A stretch of DNA of 38,247 nucleotides from JBBPXY01 sp038200435 (lineage in GTDB: Bacteria > Actinomycetota > Thermoleophilia > Solirubrobacterales > Solirubrobacteraceae): NCBI GenBank assembly GCA_038200435.1, contig JBBPXY010000057.1, forward strand, positions 1-38,247. Reading direction: 5' to 3'. The translations under genes and the position numbers were made by a program. Under the pieces are notes generated by a model that was not told the DNA's origin, searched no databases, and saw only the letters and a list, made by a program, of their open reading frames with translations. Shown piece by piece: positions 1-7,699 of this stretch. Positions within the stretch are counted from its first letter, which is position 1; every line of letters starts with the position of its first letter.

Positions 1-1226
1 CGGTTGATCATGTCCTTCTGGCGATCGACGATGTAGAGCAGTCCGTCGGCGTCGATGCGCGCCAGATCGCCGGTGTGCAACCAGCCGTCGACGAACGTCT
101 CGGCGGTGGCCTCCTCCTTGTTCCAGTACCCGCGCACGACGTTTGGGCCACGAACGAGGAGCTCCCCCACTCCGGTCTCCGCGTCGGGGTCGTCGATCGC
201 GATGTCGACGACCGGCATCGCGTACCCCACGGAGTCGGCGTGCTCGGCCGCCTCCTCGTGAGGCAGGAACGAGGTGAGCGAACACGTCTCCGTCAGGCCG
301 AAGCCGTTGCCCACCCGCGCGTCGGGGAACGACTCCATGATCTTGTGCACCATGGTCGCGGCGATCGGTGCTCCGCCGTAGGAGACCCACCGCACGCTGC
401 TCAGGTCGGCCTGCTCAAAGGCCGGGTGGCGAGTCAGCGCGTGGTAGATCGCCGGTACCGAAGTGAGCATGCTCACCCTGCGCTCGGAGACGGTGTGCAG
501 GAACCCTTCGAGATCCATCGGGTTGGTCAGGATGTAGACGGCGCCGCCGAGATCGAGCAGGACGATCAGCTGGCTGTTGCAGCCGGTGACGTGGAACAGC
601 GGCACGTTGATGAGCGTGCTGAGCCCGCCGCCCTCGCGGCGGTCGATGCCGATGCACCGCACCGCGTTCTCGCTGTTGGCGAGGAAGTTCGCGTGTGTGG
701 TCATCGCGCCCTTCGGGAAGCCGGTCGTGCCGCTCGTGTAGAAGATCGCCGCCAGGTCCTCGGGCGCGGCATCCTCGACCGGTACGGCGGGCTCCCCGTC
801 GGGCAGCGGCTCACCGGGAGCGAAGACGTACGCGCTCCCGGAGTCCTCGACGACGTAGCGCACCTCCTCGTCCTTGAAGCGCGTGTTGATCGGGACGGCG
901 ACCAGTCCGGCGAGCTGCGCGCCCCAGAACGCCAGCACCCAGTCCAAGCCGTTGCCGAGGCGGATGGCCACGCGGTCGCCTCGCTGCAGGCCGCGCTCGA
1001 GCAGGCCGCCGGCTACCCGCGAGGACTGGTCCCACAACTGCTGGTAAGTCGCCGATTCGCCGCCGACCTCCTCGACGGCCAGCGCGGAAGGATCTCTCTC
1101 GACACTCGCGCGCAGCATGTGCACGAGCGAGGATGGCTGGCCGCCGTACTCGGCTACACCTTCGGCCCGGCGGCTGACCCCGGACTCTGAGAACGGATTG
1201 CGCCCCCGCGGCGCGGGTTCAGGCAC
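1..1226 (-). CDS. Acyl-CoA synthetase / long-chain fatty acid-CoA ligase (FadD-like), C-terminus beyond left edge
   Basis: Member of the ANL adenylate-forming superfamily, which activates a carboxylic acid as acyl-AMP and transfers it to CoA. About 408 codons are visible. The reverse strand shows the phosphate-binding loop FYTSGTTGFPKGA, the motifs SYGGAPIA and GNGFGLTET, and the adenine/hinge-side motif TGDLARIDADG, ending at VDRQKDMIN on the edge. The C-terminal lid domain with its catalytic Lys lies outside. The start is uncertain. GTG at 1226 overlaps the end of the upstream membrane gene by 8 nt; GTG at 1124 or ATG at 1118 would be shorter, and none has a clear ribosome site. It is the last gene of a leftward operon with a Baeyer-Villiger monooxygenase and an SDR, which suggests it activates the acid they produce. 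Substrate unknown. The FadD13-like role is inferred from context only. Confidence 0.9.
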   Translation of the reverse strand, partial: MPEPAPRGRNPFSESGVSRRAEGVAEYGGQPSSLVHMLRASVERDPSALAVEEVGGESATYQQLWDQSSRVAGGLLERGLQRGDRVAIRLGNGLDWVLAFWGAQLAGLVAVPINTRFKDEEVRYVVEDSGSAYVFAPGEPLPDGEPAVPVEDAAPEDLAAIFYTSGTTGFPKGAMTTHANFLANSENAVRCIGIDRREGGGLSTLINVPLFHVTGCNSQLIVLLDLGGAVYILTNPMDLEGFLHTVSERRVSMLTSVPAIYHALTRHPAFEQADLSSVRWVSYGGAPIAATMVHKIMESFPDARVGNGFGLTETCSLTSFLPHEEAAEHADSVGYAMPVVDIAIDDPDAETGVGELLVRGPNVVRGYWNKEEATAETFVDGWLHTGDLARIDADGLLYIVDRQKDMIN

Positions 1227-1626
1227 TGGCGTCGGCGCTGCCCGTGCGCGCGCGCCGCGTGCGAGCGATGAAGCCCCCGATGCCGGCGAGGATCATCCCG
1301 ACTATGGCGGTGACGACCGGCAGGAGCGGCGGGAAGGAGCCGAGTGAGACCTTGGCGTGCTTGCCCGTGACGTAGTGCGTGAGCAGCAGCGCCCCGCCGT
1401 AGATCAGGCCGCCGAAGAAACCACGATCTGCGCCGCCCCAGCCGTCGACGTGCTCGAACCCGGACACGAAGCCACCGACGCCAGCAACGGCGGCAACCAC
1501 CCAGTAGCCGGTGGTCGAAACCCCGAGCAGGATCCCGGCGACCACTCCGATCACGGCCGGTATCACACCCCCCAGCAAGACCTGCACCGGTCGTGACCGG
1601 TCGCGGAACAACGTTGGTCCGTGCAT
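1219..1626 (-). CDS. Small four-helix membrane protein of unknown function
   Basis: A 135-residue protein with about four hydrophobic segments (residues ~16-36, ~42-58, ~70-86 and ~98-120) joined by short loops. The N-terminus is basic (FRDRSRP) and the C-terminal tail is RTRRARTG. I do not recognise a family. The ATG at 1626 has a good ribosome site (GGGAGG about 7 nt upstream). The gene starts 21 nt after the SDR stop and its end overlaps the acyl-CoA ligase start region, so it is almost certainly co-transcribed with the monooxygenase operon. A role in substrate entry or in anchoring the pathway at the membrane is conceivable, but nothing in the sequence shows it. Confidence 0.75.
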   Translation of the reverse strand: MHGPTLFRDRSRPVQVLLGGVIPAVIGVVAGILLGVSTTGYWVVAAVAGVGGFVSGFEHVDGWGGADRGFFGGLIYGGALLLTHYVTGKHAKVSLGSFPPLLPVVTAIVGMILAGIGGFIARTRRARTGSADASA

Positions 1627-1647
1627 CCTCTGCCTCCCTCTCGTCTG

Positions 1648-2454
1648 TCAGCGCCCGCCCTCGGTCACCCTTCTCGCGAAGGCGGCCAACGGGGTCGTCG
1701 GATCGTCAAACGTACGGCCTTTCAGGTTCTTGCGCATTTGAGAGATCAGGATGCGGTCGACAACGCGCCGCGGAGCGAACCGCGTCACCCCGTTGTTGAG
1801 CCGGCCGGTGCACGTGGTCGTGATGTCGCGCGCAGGCGGATCGTCGAGGGCGGCGCGTACGAGTGCCGCCACGGCGTCCTCGATGCTCTCTTGCGAGGAG
1901 GACACCTTCAGCCCGAACTCGATGGAGTCGCGATGGATCGGGGTGTCGATGTTGCCCGGGTAGACCGTCGTGACCGAGATGGCGTCGCCGTGCTCGAGGC
2001 GGAGCGCGCCGGAGTAGGCGACCACACCGTGCTTGCTCATGGCGTAGGCGGGTGCGAAGGGCAGGGCGACGAACGCCATGCCCGAGGCGACGTTGACGAC
2101 CCGCCCGCGCGTCCCGCGCAGCTCCGCCAGCGCGGCGCTCGTCACGCGCCAGGGACCGACGAGGTTCACGTCGAGCACCGCCAGAGCCCTTGCGTCCGGT
2201 GGCAGCCCGGCGCTTTGTGGGGTAGCGAGGCCCGCGTTGTTGATGAGGACGTCGAGGCCGCCCAGGCGCTCGATCGCCTCGCCCACCGCGCGGTCGACCG
2301 AGGCCTGGTCGCGCACGTCGCACTCGATCAAGCCTTCCTGTTCGGCGTTCAAGTCGAGGCCGGAGACGCGAGCGCCGCGGCGCTCGAGCTCGGCCTTCGT
2401 CGCGGCGCCGATGCCGCTGGCCGCGCCGGTGATGAGGATGCGCTTGGCGCTCAT
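1648..2454 (-). CDS. Short-chain dehydrogenase/reductase (SDR)
   Basis: A classical SDR of 268 residues, probably interconverting an alcohol and a ketone with NAD(P). Visible: the glycine-rich cofactor loop TGAASGIG near residue 8, the NNAG motif in INNAGLA, the catalytic Ser in VNVASG, and the Tyr-x-x-x-Lys pair in YAMSK. The proline-glycine motif after the active site is YPGNIDTP. The ATG at 2454 overlaps the TGA of the upstream monooxygenase in an ATGA arrangement, so translation is coupled. An upstream start at 2610 in this frame is open but would bury the cofactor loop 60 residues in, so it was rejected. In the mycobacterial mymA operon an SDR also follows the monooxygenase. Substrate not determined. 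Confidence 0.92.
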   Translation of the reverse strand: MSAKRILITGAASGIGAATKAELERRGARVSGLDLNAEQEGLIECDVRDQASVDRAVGEAIERLGGLDVLINNAGLATPQSAGLPPDARALAVLDVNLVGPWRVTSAALAELRGTRGRVVNVASGMAFVALPFAPAYAMSKHGVVAYSGALRLEHGDAISVTTVYPGNIDTPIHRDSIEFGLKVSSSQESIEDAVAALVRAALDDPPARDITTTCTGRLNNGVTRFAPRRVVDRILISQMRKNLKGRTFDDPTTPLAAFARRVTEGGR

Positions 2455-3935
2455 GCCGCCACCGGGACCTTGGTGTCGCCGGTCACCGTGTAGGCGCCGG
2501 AGTCGAAGCGCACGGCGCGCTGCCTGAAGCGCCAGGTCCAATCGGGCCACAGGGTGGCGTTGCGACCGGTGTTGTCGATGTAGAAACTCGTACAGCCTCC
2601 GGTGTCCCACACCGTGCCGCGCATCTGCTCATCCACGTCCGAGTTGTACTCAGCAAGGGCTTCGGCCCGAATCTCGATCGTGGTCGCCTCTTCGCCGTCC
2701 ACGGCCTTGATCGCCCGCAGCACGTGCTCGACCTGCGATTCGATCATGTAGATCATCGAGCTGTGGCCGAGCCCCGTGTTGGGGCCGAGGAGCAGGAAGA
2801 GGTTCGGGAACCCCGGCACGGAAGTGCCCATGTAGGCACGCGGGCTGCCTTGCCAGAGGTCGCTCATCAGCTGCCCGCCGCGGCCTCGCAGCTGGTAGGC
2901 GTACGGCGTTTCCGTGACCTGGAAACCAGTGCCGAAGATGATCGCGTCGACCTCTCGCTCGACCCCGTTCGCGTCGACGACGGAACGTTCGCGCACCTCA
3001 CTGAGACTTCCAGTCACGAGCTCGACGTTCGGCTTGCCGAGCGCCCGGTACCAGCGGTTCGACGGAAGCATCCTCTTGCAGCCGAGCGTGTAGTCGGGGG
3101 TAACTTTCTCGCGCAGCTCCGGATCGGAGATCTGCTTGTTCCTGTGTGCGCGCGCGAGCTTCTCCAGCAGCCCCATCAGCCGGGGCTCCTTGGCAAAGCC
3201 GAGCACGAGCAGTTCCCTCCCGGCGTAGACACCGGCGCGGACGAGGCGCTGGGCGAGCGGGACGCGGCGGTAGAGCTCTCGCTCGACATCGCTGATCGGG
3301 CGGTCGCCGTGGGGCATGATCCACGGCGCGGTGCGCTGGAAGACGTGAAGCTGCTCGACCTCGGGCTGGATCTCCGGCACGTACTGGATCGCTGAGGCGC
3401 CGGTCCCGATGGACGCCACGCGCTTGCCCTTCAGGTCGTAGTCGTGATCCCACCGCGCCGAATGCATCGTCTTGCCCTCGAAGCGGTCGAGCCCGGGAAC
3501 GGCGGGCAGCTTCGGCTCGGTCAAGGGCCCCATGCCGCTCACCACAACTCTTGCCGTGAACGTTCCCGCGGTCGTGTCCACCTGCCAGCGCGCGTCGTCC
3601 TCGCGCCAGGTGGCCGCCTCGACCGCGACACCGGTGCGGAGGTGAGGGCGAATGCCGAACTCGTCGGCGCAGGAGCGCAGGTAGTCGCGGATCTCGGACT
3701 GCGGCGAGTAGGTGTGCGACCAGTTCGGGTTGGGCGCAAACGACAGCGAGTAGAGGTGCGACGGGACGTCGCACATGCAGCCCGGGTAGCTGTTGTAGTG
3801 CCAGACCCCCCCGACGTCTTCCGCCCGCTCGAGCACGACGAAGTCGTCGATGCCCTCCTGCTTGAGCCGGATCGCCATCGCGATGCCGGAGAACCCGCCG
3901 CCGACGATGACCACCTTCGCGTGCTCCTGCGCCAT
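2451..3935 (-). CDS. Flavin-containing Baeyer-Villiger-type monooxygenase (copy 1)
   Basis: A 494-residue FAD- and NADPH-dependent monooxygenase that would insert oxygen next to a ketone or aldehyde, giving an ester. It carries the N-terminal FAD loop GGGFSG, the SYPGCMCDVPSH segment typical of the family, the Baeyer-Villiger fingerprint FEGKTMHSARWD (pattern FxGxxxHxxxW), and the second dinucleotide loop IGTGASA. ATG at 3935 is preferred because it leaves only a short lead before the FAD strand. A GTG in the same frame at 3965 lies inside the palindromic operator and is unlikely. It heads the leftward operon (SDR, membrane protein, acyl-CoA ligase) and diverges from a TetR gene. A second, clearly different paralogue lies at 6167-7699. 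Confidence 0.93.
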   Translation of the reverse strand: MAQEHAKVVIVGGGFSGIAMAIRLKQEGIDDFVVLERAEDVGGVWHYNSYPGCMCDVPSHLYSLSFAPNPNWSHTYSPQSEIRDYLRSCADEFGIRPHLRTGVAVEAATWREDDARWQVDTTAGTFTARVVVSGMGPLTEPKLPAVPGLDRFEGKTMHSARWDHDYDLKGKRVASIGTGASAIQYVPEIQPEVEQLHVFQRTAPWIMPHGDRPISDVERELYRRVPLAQRLVRAGVYAGRELLVLGFAKEPRLMGLLEKLARAHRNKQISDPELREKVTPDYTLGCKRMLPSNRWYRALGKPNVELVTGSLSEVRERSVVDANGVEREVDAIIFGTGFQVTETPYAYQLRGRGGQLMSDLWQGSPRAYMGTSVPGFPNLFLLLGPNTGLGHSSMIYMIESQVEHVLRAIKAVDGEEATTIEIRAEALAEYNSDVDEQMRGTVWDTGGCTSFYIDNTGRNATLWPDWTWRFRQRAVRFDSGAYTVTGDTKVPVAA

Positions 3936-3957
3936 GCCCTCAGACCCCTGTCCTCTA

Positions 3958-3990
3958 GGTTGCACCTATGTAGGTTACATACTGGCAACC
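3958..3990. promoter_or_regulatory. Nested palindromic operator, probable TetR site
   Basis: Two inverted repeats share one centre at 3974. The inner one is TATGTAGGTTACATA (3967-3981, 6-bp perfect arms around GGT). The outer one is GGTTGC at 3958-3963 paired with GCAACC at 3985-3990. It sits in the only space between the divergent monooxygenase and TetR genes and is AT-rich compared with its surroundings. That is the expected form and place of an autoregulated TetR operator controlling both promoters. No confident -35/-10 pair could be assigned. Confidence 0.65.
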
Positions 3991-4014
3991 CAGAGCGTAG
4001 TCTGACCCCCAGCA

Positions 4015-4623
4015 ATGGCTGCTCTCACCACGGCTCCGAACCGCATGACCGCTTCCGAGCGCCGCGAGCAGCTGCTCGACGTCACGCTCGCGATCGTCTC
4101 CGATCAGGGGTTCCCGGCCGTCTCCATGAGGTCGGTCGCGCGGCACGCGAGCATCTCCCGCCCGATCGTCTACGAGCACTTCGGAGATCTCCCGGGCCTC
4201 CTGACCGCGGTGGTCGAGCGCGAGATGGCGCGAGCCCTCGTGCAGGTCTCAAAGACCGAGCTCGCCGACTTGAGCGAAGGCTCTCCGCGCGAGCTCATGA
4301 TCGAAAGCCTCCATGCCTACCTGCACGCGGTCCGGGACCACCCCACCACGTGGCGCCTCGTGCTGATGCCGCCCCAGGGCGCGCCCGAGCTCCTGCGCAA
4401 GAGCATCGAATACGGTCGTGCCGCCGTCCTCGCGAGGCTGGCTCAGGCCGTGCAGCCGGCGCTCATGCAGGATCGTGAGGCCCCTGACGCGGAGCTGACC
4501 GCACGGGTGCTCTCGGCGATCGCCGACGAGTACGCGCGGCTCGTGCTCATCGACCCCGACCGGTTCCCCCCGGACCGGCTACTCGAACACGCCCGCTGGT
4601 GCGTCGATCAGGTGGCCGTGTAG
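4015..4623 (+). CDS. TetR-family transcriptional regulator
   Basis: A 202-residue regulator. Residues ~12-60 form the TetR DNA-binding domain, with the helix-turn-helix around VARHASISRPIVYEHFGD. The remaining ~140 residues are helical and variable, as expected of a ligand-binding and dimerisation domain. The ATG at 4015 lacks a clear ribosome site; the in-frame ATG at 4045 is an alternative that would shorten the N-terminus by 10 residues. It is transcribed away from the Baeyer-Villiger operon across the palindrome at 3958-3990, so it probably represses that operon and itself until a substrate or intermediate binds. It converges on the aldehyde dehydrogenase with a 7-nt gap. Confidence 0.9.
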   Translation: MAALTTAPNRMTASERREQLLDVTLAIVSDQGFPAVSMRSVARHASISRPIVYEHFGDLPGLLTAVVEREMARALVQVSKTELADLSEGSPRELMIESLHAYLHAVRDHPTTWRLVLMPPQGAPELLRKSIEYGRAAVLARLAQAVQPALMQDREAPDAELTARVLSAIADEYARLVLIDPDRFPPDRLLEHARWCVDQVAV

Positions 4624-4630
4624 CCGGGAG

Positions 4631-6094
4631 CTACTGCCCGGCCTGCTCGAACGCCGCGCCCACCACGGCCTGCGCCGTGGCGCCGTACGGGGGTGCGAAG
4701 GCCTCGATGAGGTCACCCTCGCCGCGCACGAAGACCCCGCGCGGATTCGAGAACTCGCGAAAGCCCTCGACACCGTGATGGCGGCCCGTGCCACTCTGCC
4801 CGACGCCGCCGAAGGGAAGCGACGGCAGCGCGCCGTGCACCGCGGCCGCGTTCACGCACGCACCGCCTGAGGTGGTGCGCCGCAGCACGTCGTCGGCCAC
4901 CCCTTCGTCTTTCGAGAAGACGTACAGGGCGAGCGGGCGCTCACCGGCGTTGACGTGTCCGATGGCCTCGTCGAGCTTGTCGTAAGCCTTGACCGGCAGG
5001 ATCGGGCCGAAGATCTCCTCCTGCATGAGGGCAAGGTCGTCCGGTGGGTCGAGCACGAGCGACATGGGCAGCTGACGCGTGTTCGCGTCGATCTCGCCGC
5101 CCTCCTCGAGGGGCCGCACGTCGCACCCGCGCGACTGGGCGTCCTCGATCAGGTTCTGAATCCGCTCGAGGTGGCGCTCGGTGATGATGCCGGTGTTGTT
5201 CTCGGAGTTGTAGAAGCTCGGCATGTTGTCGCGCACGTGCTCCTTCGCGAGACGGGCGAAGTCGTCCATGCTCTCTCGCGGCACCAGGCAGTAGTCGACC
5301 GAGATGCACATCTGCCCGTTCTTGAGGGCCTTGGTGCCGAGCACCTGCTTGATCGACTCGGCGTCGATCGAGTCCTCAGTGAGGATCGCCGGGCACTTGC
5401 CGCCCAGCTCGAGAGTCACCGGAACGAGTTGCTCGGCCGCGGTCATCGCGATCTGCCGGCCGATCTCCGGGCTGCCCGTGTAGAGCAGGTGATCCCAGCG
5501 CACGCGCGTGAACGCCTTGGCCAGCTCCACGCCCCCGACCGCGACGTCCACGCGGTCTGAGTCGAATGTCGCCCGGATCATGTCGCGCAACAACTCCGAG
5601 CAGGCCGGAGAGTGCTCGGAGGGCTTCAGCACCACGCGGTTGCCCGCGGCGAGCATCTCGACGAGGGGGCCGAGCGACAGATCGAACGGGAAGTTCCATG
5701 GGCTGATGTTGCCCACGACTCCCTTGGGCTGGGGCGCCACGAACGCACGGCCGCTGCCGTAGAGCGCGGGGTCCGAGTAGCGGGGCTCCGGCGCCATCCA
5801 GGCCTCGACCTGCTCGGCCACGTACGCGGCGCGCCCGGCCACACCCAGCACCTCGATCAGATCCGTAGCGAGCGTGGGGTGCACGCCGAAGTCGGAGCTC
5901 ATCGCCTCTTCGATCTGCGTGCGATTGCTCATGACCATGCCGGCCAGGGCCATCAGGAGCGCTTGGCGTTCCTCGAGCGCCGGGAAGGGATTGGCCAAGA
6001 ACGCCGTTCGCTGGCGTTCGACGATCTCTCCCAGCTCTTGGATCGCGGCGGCATCGCCGGCCTCGGTCGTGGTGCCGTGCTCGATCGTAGACAT
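4631..6094 (-). CDS. Aldehyde dehydrogenase (coniferyl-aldehyde-dehydrogenase-like)
   Basis: A 487-residue NAD(P)-dependent aldehyde dehydrogenase that oxidises an aldehyde to its acid. Visible: the cofactor-side motif GNISPWNFPFD, LKPSEHSP, the catalytic Glu in LELGGKCP, and the catalytic Cys in KNGQMCISVDY. Near the C-terminus are EEIFGPILPV and the tail LPFGGVGQSGTGRHHG. Lacking an N-terminal extension, it resembles the class 3/coniferyl aldehyde dehydrogenase branch more than the long class 1/2 enzymes. ATG at 6094 is chosen because GGGGAGAG lies just upstream; the open frame continues further 5' without homology. It is divergent from Baeyer-Villiger monooxygenase 2 and probably handles aldehydes from the alcohols released by ester cleavage. 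Substrate inferred only. Confidence 0.92.
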   Translation of the reverse strand: MSTIEHGTTTEAGDAAAIQELGEIVERQRTAFLANPFPALEERQALLMALAGMVMSNRTQIEEAMSSDFGVHPTLATDLIEVLGVAGRAAYVAEQVEAWMAPEPRYSDPALYGSGRAFVAPQPKGVVGNISPWNFPFDLSLGPLVEMLAAGNRVVLKPSEHSPACSELLRDMIRATFDSDRVDVAVGGVELAKAFTRVRWDHLLYTGSPEIGRQIAMTAAEQLVPVTLELGGKCPAILTEDSIDAESIKQVLGTKALKNGQMCISVDYCLVPRESMDDFARLAKEHVRDNMPSFYNSENNTGIITERHLERIQNLIEDAQSRGCDVRPLEEGGEIDANTRQLPMSLVLDPPDDLALMQEEIFGPILPVKAYDKLDEAIGHVNAGERPLALYVFSKDEGVADDVLRRTTSGGACVNAAAVHGALPSLPFGGVGQSGTGRHHGVEGFREFSNPRGVFVRGEGDLIEAFAPPYGATAQAVVGAAFEQAGQ

Positions 6095-6166
6095 GCGCTC
6101 TCTCCCCTGCTCGATGGCCTCCGGAGCGACGATACTCCGCCCGCCGCGGAGCGGCGTAGGCATGAT

Positions 6167-7699
6167 GTGGGAGTGGCCGCCACCGTCGATGCCCTCGCCG
6201 CGCCAACGCCCGACATCGACGTCGCGATCATCGGTGCCGGGTTCTCGGGGATAGGCATGGCGATCGCGCTCTCGCGCGCGGGTCTCGAGCGATGGGTCGT
6301 GCTCGAGGAGGGCGACGGCGTCGGAGGTGCCTGGCACTGGAACACCTACCCCGGGGTCGCAGTCGACATCCCGTCGTTCTCCTACCAGTTCTCCTACCGC
6401 CAGCAGTCGGACTGGTCGCGTGTCTACGCGCCCGGCTCGGAGCTGAAGGCCTACGCGGAGGAGTGCGTCGAGCACTACTCCTTGAGTTCGCGCATCCGGT
6501 TCGGCACGCGCGTAACGGACGCGACCTGGGACGACCAGAACCACCTGTGGCGGCTGTCGACAGCGGCCGGCGACACCGTGACGGCCCGCCACGTGGTCGG
6601 GGCGACCGGCGTTCTCACCAAGCCGAAGCCCCCCGACATCCCGGGACTCGAGCACTTCGCCGGCACGACGATGCACACGGCGCGCTGGGACGCGTCCGTC
6701 GACTTGCGTGACAAACGCGTCGCGGTGATCGGCACGGGCGCTTCGGCAGTCCAGCTCGTCCCGTCGATCGCCACGCACGTGCGCGAGCTGACGGTGTTCC
6801 AGCGCACTCCGATCTGGTGCCTGCCGAAGCTCGACGGAGCGCTGCCCGGTGCGGCTCGCGGCGTGCTGCGCCGGGTTCCGGGGTTGCAGCAGGCGATGCG
6901 GCTCGCCTCACAGGCCTACGTCGAGCTCACCTTCCCGGTCGCCGCCCACTACGCCACCGTCGTGCCCGTGGGGGCGGTGGCGAAGCGCTTGGCTCGTCAC
7001 CATCTGCGCCGGCAGGTCAGAGACCCAGAGGTGCGCGACAAGCTCACGCCGCGCTACGGCCTCGGTTGCAAGCGCCCGGGCTTCTCCAACGACTACCTTC
7101 CGGCGTTCAACCGGCCGAACGTACTGCTGGAGACCGCGCCGATCACGCAGATCACGACCGATGGCGTGCGAACCTCAGAGGGCGAGCACAGGCCGTTCGA
7201 CATCCTCGTGCTCGCCACCGGCTTCAAGGTCTTCGAGCCGGGCAATATGCCGCCGTTCCCCGTCCGCGGCCGCGACGGGGCCGACCTCGAGGCGTTCTGG
7301 GGCGCCAACCGCTACCAGGCCTACGAGGGCGTCAGCGTCCCGGGCTTCCCCAACTTCTTCACGATCCTCGGCCCGTACGCCTTCAACGGCGCCTCCTACT
7401 TCACCCTCATCGAGAACCAGGCGCGGCACATCGTGCGCTGCCTGCGACGGGCGCGGCAGATCGACGCCACGCGCGTAGAAGTGACAGCCGAGGCCAACGA
7501 CCGCTACTTCGCCGAGATGCTCGGCCGGCGGCACCGGCAGGTGTTCTTCCAGGGCACCTGCGCCGGCGCGAACTCCTACTACTTCGACGCCCACGGTGAC
7601 GCGCCGTTCCGGGCGTCAACCACGCCCGAGGTGAGGTGGCGCAGCGCGCGCTTCGACCTCGACGACTACTCGTTTGCGAGCTCAGCTTCCGGGCGCTGA
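6167..7699 (+). CDS. Flavin-containing Baeyer-Villiger-type monooxygenase (copy 2)
   Basis: A 510-residue FAD/NADPH monooxygenase of the same family as the gene at 2451-3935 but not a recent duplicate. Motifs: FAD loop IGAGFSGIG, family segment NTYPGVAVDIPS, fingerprint FAGTTMHTARWD (FxGxxxHxxxW) and second dinucleotide loop IGTGASA. The likely start is GTG at 6167 (AGG 6 nt upstream) or GTG at 6173. The frame stays open far upstream across the antisense aldehyde dehydrogenase, but that part lacks homology. The 3' end overlaps the convergent alcohol dehydrogenase by 18 nt. Two monooxygenases within 5 kb suggest two successive oxygenations or two substrate classes. Confidence 0.92.
   Translation: MGVAATVDALAAPTPDIDVAIIGAGFSGIGMAIALSRAGLERWVVLEEGDGVGGAWHWNTYPGVAVDIPSFSYQFSYRQQSDWSRVYAPGSELKAYAEECVEHYSLSSRIRFGTRVTDATWDDQNHLWRLSTAAGDTVTARHVVGATGVLTKPKPPDIPGLEHFAGTTMHTARWDASVDLRDKRVAVIGTGASAVQLVPSIATHVRELTVFQRTPIWCLPKLDGALPGAARGVLRRVPGLQQAMRLASQAYVELTFPVAAHYATVVPVGAVAKRLARHHLRRQVRDPEVRDKLTPRYGLGCKRPGFSNDYLPAFNRPNVLLETAPITQITTDGVRTSEGEHRPFDILVLATGFKVFEPGNMPPFPVRGRDGADLEAFWGANRYQAYEGVSVPGFPNFFTILGPYAFNGASYFTLIENQARHIVRCLRRARQIDATRVEVTAEANDRYFAEMLGRRHRQVFFQGTCAGANSYYFDAHGDAPFRASTTPEVRWRSARFDLDDYSFASSASGR

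Noticed and set aside
75..1190. Long forward open frame of about 370 codons at the left edge
   Set aside because: It is antisense to the acyl-CoA ligase, whose reverse-strand translation shows all family motifs. The forward product has no recognisable domain; such mirror frames are common at this GC content.
3936..3965. GTG start at 3965 for monooxygenase 1
   Set aside because: It would place the start codon inside the palindromic operator and add ten residues not expected in the family; ATG at 3935 fits better.
6135..6151. Inverted repeat CTCCGC/GCGGAG between the aldehyde dehydrogenase and monooxygenase 2
   Set aside because: Six G/C-rich pairs around 5 nt are frequent by chance at this base composition and no regulator gene is next to it; possible operator but not supported.
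5612..6166. In-frame 5' extension of Baeyer-Villiger monooxygenase 2
   Set aside because: This part is the mirror of the aldehyde dehydrogenase coding region and has no homology; the FAD loop begins shortly after 6167.
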